A DNA stretch of 8,320 nucleotides from Lachnospiraceae bacterium. Its GTDB lineage: Bacteria > Bacillota > Clostridia > Lachnospirales > Lachnospiraceae. The position numbers were made by a program, and so were the translations under genes. The notes under the pieces were generated by a model that was given only the letters and a program-made list of their open reading frames with translations, searched no databases and was not told the origin of the DNA. Positions within the stretch are counted from its first letter, which is position 1, and each line of letters opens with the position of its first letter. The stretch covers positions 1 through 8,320 of the forward strand of contig JAGAEH010000128.1 in NCBI GenBank assembly GCA_017613225.1. The letters are read 5' to 3'. Positions 4,837 through 8,320 of this stretch are shown in pieces.

Positions 4837-5574
4837 TCAATACAGTACTTTACTCAAAAAATCCTTTGTCCTGGGGTTCTGCGGGTGCAGCATGATCTCA
4901 TCCGGCTTGCCGGCCTCGGCGATGATGCCGCCGTCCATGAACAGGATCCGGTTGGAGACCTCGCGGCAGAAACCCATCTCGTGAGTGACGATCACGCAGG
5001 TCATGCCGGTCTTCACCAGCCCCTTGATCACGTCCAGCACCTCGCCCACCATCTCGGGGTCCAGGGCGGAAGTAGGCTCGTCGAACAGCATCACGTCCGG
5101 CTCCATGGCCAGCGCGCGCACGATGGCAAGACGCTGCTTCTGTCCGCCGGAGAGCTTACGAGGATACTCGTCCTTCTTCTCCAGCAGGCCGATACGGGCC
5201 AGCAGGGACTCGGCCATCTCAATGGCCTCCGCCTGGGACTTCTTCCCGGTCATCACCGGCGCCAGCGTGATGTTGTTCAGCACGGACAGGTGCGGGAACA
5301 CGTTGAAATGCTGGAACACCATGCCCATCTTCTGGCGGTGGATGTTGATGTCGATGTTCTTATCCGTGATCTCCGTCCCTTCGAAGAAGATCTGGCCGGA
5401 ATCCGGGATCTCCAGCAGATTCAGGCAGCGCAGGAAAGTGCTCTTGCCGCCGCCGGAGGGGCCGATGATCGACACCACCTCGCCCTTGGCGATATGCTCG
5501 TTCACGCCCTTTAAAACGTGAAGTTTTCCATCCTTCGTATCGAAACTCTTGTGCAGATCGACAGTTTTAATCAT
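4837..5574 (-). CDS. Polar amino acid ABC transporter ATP-binding protein (GlnQ/HisP type)
   Basis: The 245-residue ATPase powers the amino acid importer encoded just upstream. In order it shows Walker A GPSGGGKST (38-46), the Q-loop at Q88, the signature LSGGQKQR (141-148), Walker B VMLFDEPTSALD (161-172), and the H-loop histidine at 198 in VTHEMGF. The length and the SALDPEMVGEVL segment are typical of the polar amino acid uptake subfamily. The start is ATG 5574, with AAAGGAGG 10 bases upstream; a TTG at 5595 would begin before that site and is unlikely. The start codon lies inside the last codons of the permease gene (ATGATTAA, 8-base overlap), indicating translational coupling. It is the last gene of the transporter operon. 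Confidence 0.95.
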   Translation of the reverse strand: MIKTVDLHKSFDTKDGKLHVLKGVNEHIAKGEVVSIIGPSGGGKSTFLRCLNLLEIPDSGQIFFEGTEITDKNIDINIHRQKMGMVFQHFNVFPHLSVLNNITLAPVMTGKKSQAEAIEMAESLLARIGLLEKKDEYPRKLSGGQKQRLAIVRALAMEPDVMLFDEPTSALDPEMVGEVLDVIKGLVKTGMTCVIVTHEMGFCREVSNRILFMDGGIIAEAGKPDEIMLHPQNPRTKDFLSKVLY

Positions 5575-6241
5575 TTGCCTGCAGCCTCCTTTCAAACAAT
5601 CCCAGCACCTTCGTCAGAATGAAAGTCAGAACAAAGTAGATGATGGCCACGATGGTCAGGCATTCGAAGGTCAGGTAGGTCTGGCCCTTGACGATCGCGT
5701 AGGACGTCATGACTTCACCGATGAAGAAGGTGGATGCCAGGGACGTATCCTTAACGATCATGATGAATTCGTTGCCCAGCGCCGGCAGGATGTTCTTGAT
5801 GGCCTGGGGCAGCACGATCTTCTGCATGGTCTGGCGGGAAGTCAGGCCCAAGCTTCTGGCGGCCTCCGTCTGGCCGGGATCCACTGCCTGGATGCCGGAA
5901 CGGAAGATCTCCGAAACGTAGCAGCCCGAGTTGATGCACAGGGCGATGGCCACGGAGATGAAAGGCGTAGGGTTGAAAAACGGCAGCATCTTCGGAACCA
6001 GGAAATAGCCCACGTACAGCTGCAGCAGCATAGGCGTGCCGCGGATGACGCCGACCACAGAGGTGCCGATGCCGCGAAGTACTGAAAAGCGGGACTTGCG
6101 GGCGAAATACAGGGCCAGGCCGATGATCACACCGAAGCCGACGGTGATGACTGCAAGCAGCAGGGTATTGCTGACACCGGTGATGAAGAACACGTCTCCA
6201 TACTGGGTGATGATCTTCCAAATGTTCTTAAAATACGTCAC
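5567..6241 (-). CDS. Polar amino acid ABC transporter permease (HisM/GlnP family)
   Basis: The 224-residue integral membrane protein forms the translocation channel, presumably as a homodimer because only one permease gene is present. Hydrophobic segments lie at about 18-47, 60-82, 92-110, 150-164 and 192-214. Family hallmarks are RGTP followed by MLLQL (67-75) and the EAA loop that contacts the ATPase, EAARSLGL...LPQA (126-147). SGCYVSEIFRSG (105-116) is also typical of the His/Glu/Gln/Arg/opine permease family. Translation starts at GTG 6241-6239 with GGAGG 10 bases upstream. The gene is separated from the binding protein gene by 116 bases holding a stable hairpin and overlaps the ATPase gene at its end. 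The substrate cannot be read from the sequence beyond the polar amino acid class. Confidence 0.94.
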   Translation of the reverse strand: MTYFKNIWKIITQYGDVFFITGVSNTLLLAVITVGFGVIIGLALYFARKSRFSVLRGIGTSVVGVIRGTPMLLQLYVGYFLVPKMLPFFNPTPFISVAIALCINSGCYVSEIFRSGIQAVDPGQTEAARSLGLTSRQTMQKIVLPQAIKNILPALGNEFIMIVKDTSLASTFFIGEVMTSYAIVKGQTYLTFECLTIVAIIYFVLTFILTKVLGLFERRLQAND

Positions 6242-6287
6242 GATCGAAGGTCCTCCAAAGGGTTTTACAGATGGCTTTCCGCAAGCC

Positions 6288-6314
6288 GCCCGGATCAGAT
6301 GGCGGGATCCGGGC
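6288..6314. promoter_or_regulatory. Intercistronic hairpin between binding protein and permease genes
   Basis: GCCCGGATC (6288-6296) and GATCCGGGC (6306-6314) form a perfect 9-bp stem with a 9-base loop. There is no T-run after it on the minus strand. Stable hairpins behind binding-protein genes commonly protect the upstream mRNA from 3' decay and cause partial termination, giving excess binding protein. That role is inferred here from position. Confidence 0.55.
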
Positions 6315-6357
6315 AGCGAGTGTCGTTAGACTGTTTTCGGATTTTACTTCCGGCAGA

Positions 6358-7194
6358 TCATTCCTTGGATTCGGTGCTGATCAGGTTGCCGTTTTCATCA
6401 TAGGCAGCGTTGACGCCGTCCAGTTCCTTGGCTTCGTTGTACCAGCCCAGATACAGTTCCTCTGACAGGGCCTTGGCCAGGATCTTGTTGACTTCGGCAG
6501 TCAGCTCGTCGTTGCCCTTCTTCATCAGGATGACGTTGCCTTCGGTGGGATCGATCTCAAAGTTGAAGCCGCTCTTGGCCAAGCCGCCGACCTTGGCGAT
6601 GATGGACTCGCCGTTGCCGTCTGCAACTGCCAGGGCGTCGATGGCGTCGTTACGGAGCGCTTCTACAGCGGTACCCAGATCGGTGAACTGAACGATCTCA
6701 ACGCTGTCAGGCAGCTGGGTCTCGCAGTAGCCAAGCTGCAGGGATGCGACCTGCGCGCCGACCTTTAATCCAGCGAAATCTTCGGGCTTGCTGAAGGTGC
6801 CGCCTTTTTCAGACTTCACGATGATGGTCTGAACGCTCTGCTCGCCGTCGGTGTAATAGAAATCGGAAAGGTTGAAGTTCTCAGCACGGTCTTCCTTATA
6901 ACCGAAACCGGATATCGCCATGTCGACGCTGCCGCTCTGTACGGCTGCCTGGCAGGCATCGAAGCTCATGGGCTGGATCTCCAGTTCCTTGCCCATCTCC
7001 TTGGCGATGAACTTGGCCAGAGTCACGTCAAAGCCCACATACTGGTCCTGGCCGGACTTGCTGGTATCCACGAATTCCATCGGAGCGAAGTCGGGGGACA
7101 TCGCCACCGTCAGCTTCTTATTCTCATCACTGCCGCAGGCCATCAGGCCGAGCGCCATGACAACTACTAACACAAGTGCAAAACATTTCTTCAT
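6358..7194 (-). CDS. Amino acid ABC transporter substrate-binding lipoprotein
   Basis: The 278-residue extracellular solute-binding protein (family 3 type) captures the substrate and delivers it to the permease. Residues 1-20 are a lipoprotein signal peptide ending in LMAC, with the lipidated cysteine at 20. The mature part begins with LTVAMSPDFAPMEF (28-41), then YVGFDVTLAKFIAKEMG (52-68), the MAISGFGYKEDRAENF segment (92-107) where this family's ligand-binding residues lie, and GLKVGAQVAS (142-151) at the lobe-2 entry. Length is normal for the family. Two adjacent ATGs exist (7197 and 7194); the second is 8 bases from GGGAGG and is preferred. This is the first gene of the operon, with a strong promoter at 7261-7289. 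The substrate is probably a polar amino acid or small derivative, but specificity cannot be read. Confidence 0.94.
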   Translation of the reverse strand: MKKCFALVLVVVMALGLMACGSDENKKLTVAMSPDFAPMEFVDTSKSGQDQYVGFDVTLAKFIAKEMGKELEIQPMSFDACQAAVQSGSVDMAISGFGYKEDRAENFNLSDFYYTDGEQSVQTIIVKSEKGGTFSKPEDFAGLKVGAQVASLQLGYCETQLPDSVEIVQFTDLGTAVEALRNDAIDALAVADGNGESIIAKVGGLAKSGFNFEIDPTEGNVILMKKGNDELTAEVNKILAKALSEELYLGWYNEAKELDGVNAAYDENGNLISTESKE

Positions 7195-7255
7195 CATTTT
7201 TTCCTCCCATTAATGCCGTTTGGTACGACAGGTTGTTCTTTGTCTTAAGCTATGT

Positions 7256-7311
7256 TGCATAATATACTTGGTTATTCCGCATATGTCAACCACTTTTTGC
7301 ATAAATATTCG
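7256..7311. promoter_or_regulatory. Possible operator repeats flanking the transporter promoter
   Basis: TGCATAAWATA occurs twice in the same direction, at 7256-7266 (over the -10) and 7298-7308 (just upstream of the -35), 42 bp or about four helical turns apart. The upstream copy extends to TGCATAAATATTCG (7298-7311), which matches the ArgR box pattern TGAATwwwwATTCA at 12 of 14 positions; the other copy does not extend this way. A regulator of amino acid metabolism would suit the operon, but the assignment is tentative. Confidence 0.3.
7261..7289 (-). promoter_or_regulatory. Promoter of the amino acid transporter operon
   Basis: On the minus strand a perfect TTGACA (7289-7284), a 17-bp spacer, and TATATT (7266-7261) form a near-consensus sigma-A promoter. 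The predicted start is near 7254, giving a leader of about 60 nt. The bases upstream of the -35 are AT-rich, as in an UP element. Confidence 0.8.
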
Positions 7312-7403
7312 ACTAATTTTATATCTATACTTTCGATTCTTCCGCCGCGGGCCCTTTCCGCTTAAGGATATTAAGTTAGTGTCTTTCCCGGGGGCATTGG
7401 AGC

Positions 7404-7444
7404 ATAAAAATACCGGGAAGAGGGTTCTGTACCGCTCTTCCCGG
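7404..7444 (-). terminator. Terminator of the thioredoxin-reductase-like gene
   Basis: CCGGGAAGAG (7413-7422) and CTCTTCCCGG (7435-7444) form a perfect 10-bp stem, followed on the minus strand by TATTTTTATG. It lies about 28 bases after the stop codon and separates this gene from the transporter operon. Confidence 0.85.
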
Positions 7445-7472
7445 CATGGATGATGATGCATATTATTCGGCG

Positions 7473-8320
7473 CTACTGCTTTGCCAGCCACTCGATCACG
7501 CTGTGGGCGGCCGTGTTGCCCTCTCCCACTGCCTTGGCATACTGATAGGGCCGTCCCGTGCAGTCTCCCGCCGCGAATACGCCGGGGACGTTGGTGGCCA
7601 TGCCCCGGTCCACCTTGATGTGGGCGCCCTCTGTCTCCAGACCCGGCAGCAGCGTGCCGAGGCTGATGGCGTCCCGCAGGGCGAACAGGCCGTTCACTGC
7701 CAGTTCCCTGCCGTCCGCCAGCGCCACGCCGGTCAGGCGGCCGTTCTCGCTTAACAGACTGACGATGCGGCTTCCCAGCTTTTCGGTATTTCCGCCGAAT
7801 TCCGGGCCGTTCTTGTATGGCATGTAGTACCAGACCTTCTCCGCGATCTCCGCCAGATACTGCACTTCGTGCTCAAAGCGGGGATTTCCGCAGATCACGG
7901 CGATCTTCTTTCCTTTATACAGCATGCCGTCGCAGGTGGCGCAGTAGCTGACGCCCCTTCCCAGAAGATCCGCTTCGCCGGGCAGCACGTTTCCTGGCGC
8001 CACGCCGGTGGCCAGGATCAGAGTCTTCGCCTCCGCGAAGTCCGCGCCAATGGCCAGGGCGAAGTGATCCCCCATGGGATAGATGGCATTGACCATGCCC
8101 TCGGTGATGGGCAGCTCCATGGCCGCGATCTGCGCCTGAAATGCCGCGTTCAGTTCGTCGCCGGAAGCGTTGATGAAGCCGGGGTAGTTGGAGATCTGCT
8201 CTGCCTTGGTCACCTTGTCCGACAGGTTTTTACTGCCGATCCAGATGAAACTCTTGTTGTGGATCTTCAGGTTCAGAGCGGCGGATAGGCCCGCTGGGCC
8301 GGTGCCGATGATGGCGGTAT
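7473..8320 (-). CDS. Thioredoxin-reductase-like FAD flavoprotein (N-terminal few residues beyond window)
   Basis: The frame enters from the right edge and runs 282 residues to TAG at 7473; about five residues are missing. It opens with the FAD-binding motif AIIGTGPAGLSAALNL. The redox-active pair is in GVSYCATCDG (CATC at visible residues 126-129), the standard position for low-molecular-weight thioredoxin reductases. The C-terminal FAD motif is GVFAAGDCTGRPYQYAKAVGEG. Canonical enzymes have a GxGxxA motif and HRR-type arginines for NADPH directly after the CxxC. Here that region reads VICGNPRFEHEVQYLAEIAEKV then YMPYKNGPEF, so both NADPH signatures are absent. This recalls clostridial ferredoxin-dependent flavin thioredoxin reductases, which lack them too. 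The likely role is reducing thioredoxin-like disulfides in the cytoplasm, with the electron donor open. No thioredoxin gene is next to it inside the window. A GTG at 8213 would be an internal, wrong start because the Rossmann motif lies before it. Confidence 0.88.
   Translation of the reverse strand, partial: TAIIGTGPAGLSAALNLKIHNKSFIWIGSKNLSDKVTKAEQISNYPGFINASGDELNAAFQAQIAAMELPITEGMVNAIYPMGDHFALAIGADFAEAKTLILATGVAPGNVLPGEADLLGRGVSYCATCDGMLYKGKKIAVICGNPRFEHEVQYLAEIAEKVWYYMPYKNGPEFGGNTEKLGSRIVSLLSENGRLTGVALADGRELAVNGLFALRDAISLGTLLPGLETEGAHIKVDRGMATNVPGVFAAGDCTGRPYQYAKAVGEGNTAAHSVIEWLAKQ

Noticed and set aside
7473..8213. GTG at 8213 as the start of the flavoprotein
   Set aside because: The frame remains open upstream to the window edge and encodes the FAD-binding GTGPAG motif, so the gene begins outside the window.

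Overview
The window looks like a chromosomal segment of a moderately GC-rich gut-type Clostridia bacterium, most likely Lachnospiraceae-like. This is inferred from strong AGGAGG ribosome binding sites, lipoprotein signal peptides, TTGACA-type promoters, GC-rich hairpin plus T-run terminators, and the kinds of protein present. All confident protein genes lie on the minus strand, so the region reads from right (8320) to left (1).

Layout in the direction of transcription. At 8320-7473 is a thioredoxin-reductase-like flavoprotein missing only its first few residues, closed by a strong terminator. A good promoter (7261-7289) then drives a polar amino acid ABC transporter operon: lipoprotein binding protein (7194-6358), an intercistronic hairpin, permease (6241-5567), and an ATPase (5574-4837) whose start overlaps the permease stop. 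A terminator and a 41-bp tandem repeat follow, then an AbgB-like M20 amidohydrolase (4608-3154) with its own terminator. The pairing suggests import of an amino acid or an amidated/acylated amino acid, with intracellular hydrolysis of an amide bond.

Next is a 0.7-kb gene-free stretch (3153-2452) holding a candidate promoter and a striking array: eight copies of GCAGATAC in alternating orientation, forming four hairpins repeated every 84-86 bp. It leads into an orphan protein (2451-1600) whose C-terminal half resembles PD-(D/E)XK-type nuclease-like proteins of Firmicutes.

A second gene-free stretch (1599-981) contains a possible plus-strand micro-ORF with a terminator, a degenerate tandem array of terminator-like hairpins, a nested hairpin element, and a promoter over which sit three operator-like dyads at exactly 25-bp spacing. 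That promoter serves a large lipoprotein of unknown function (980 to the left edge, incomplete).

No tRNA, rRNA, insertion sequence, CRISPR array or phage gene was recognised. No complete novel multigene system is evident. The regulatory and repeat structure in the two intergenic stretches is the most unusual content.
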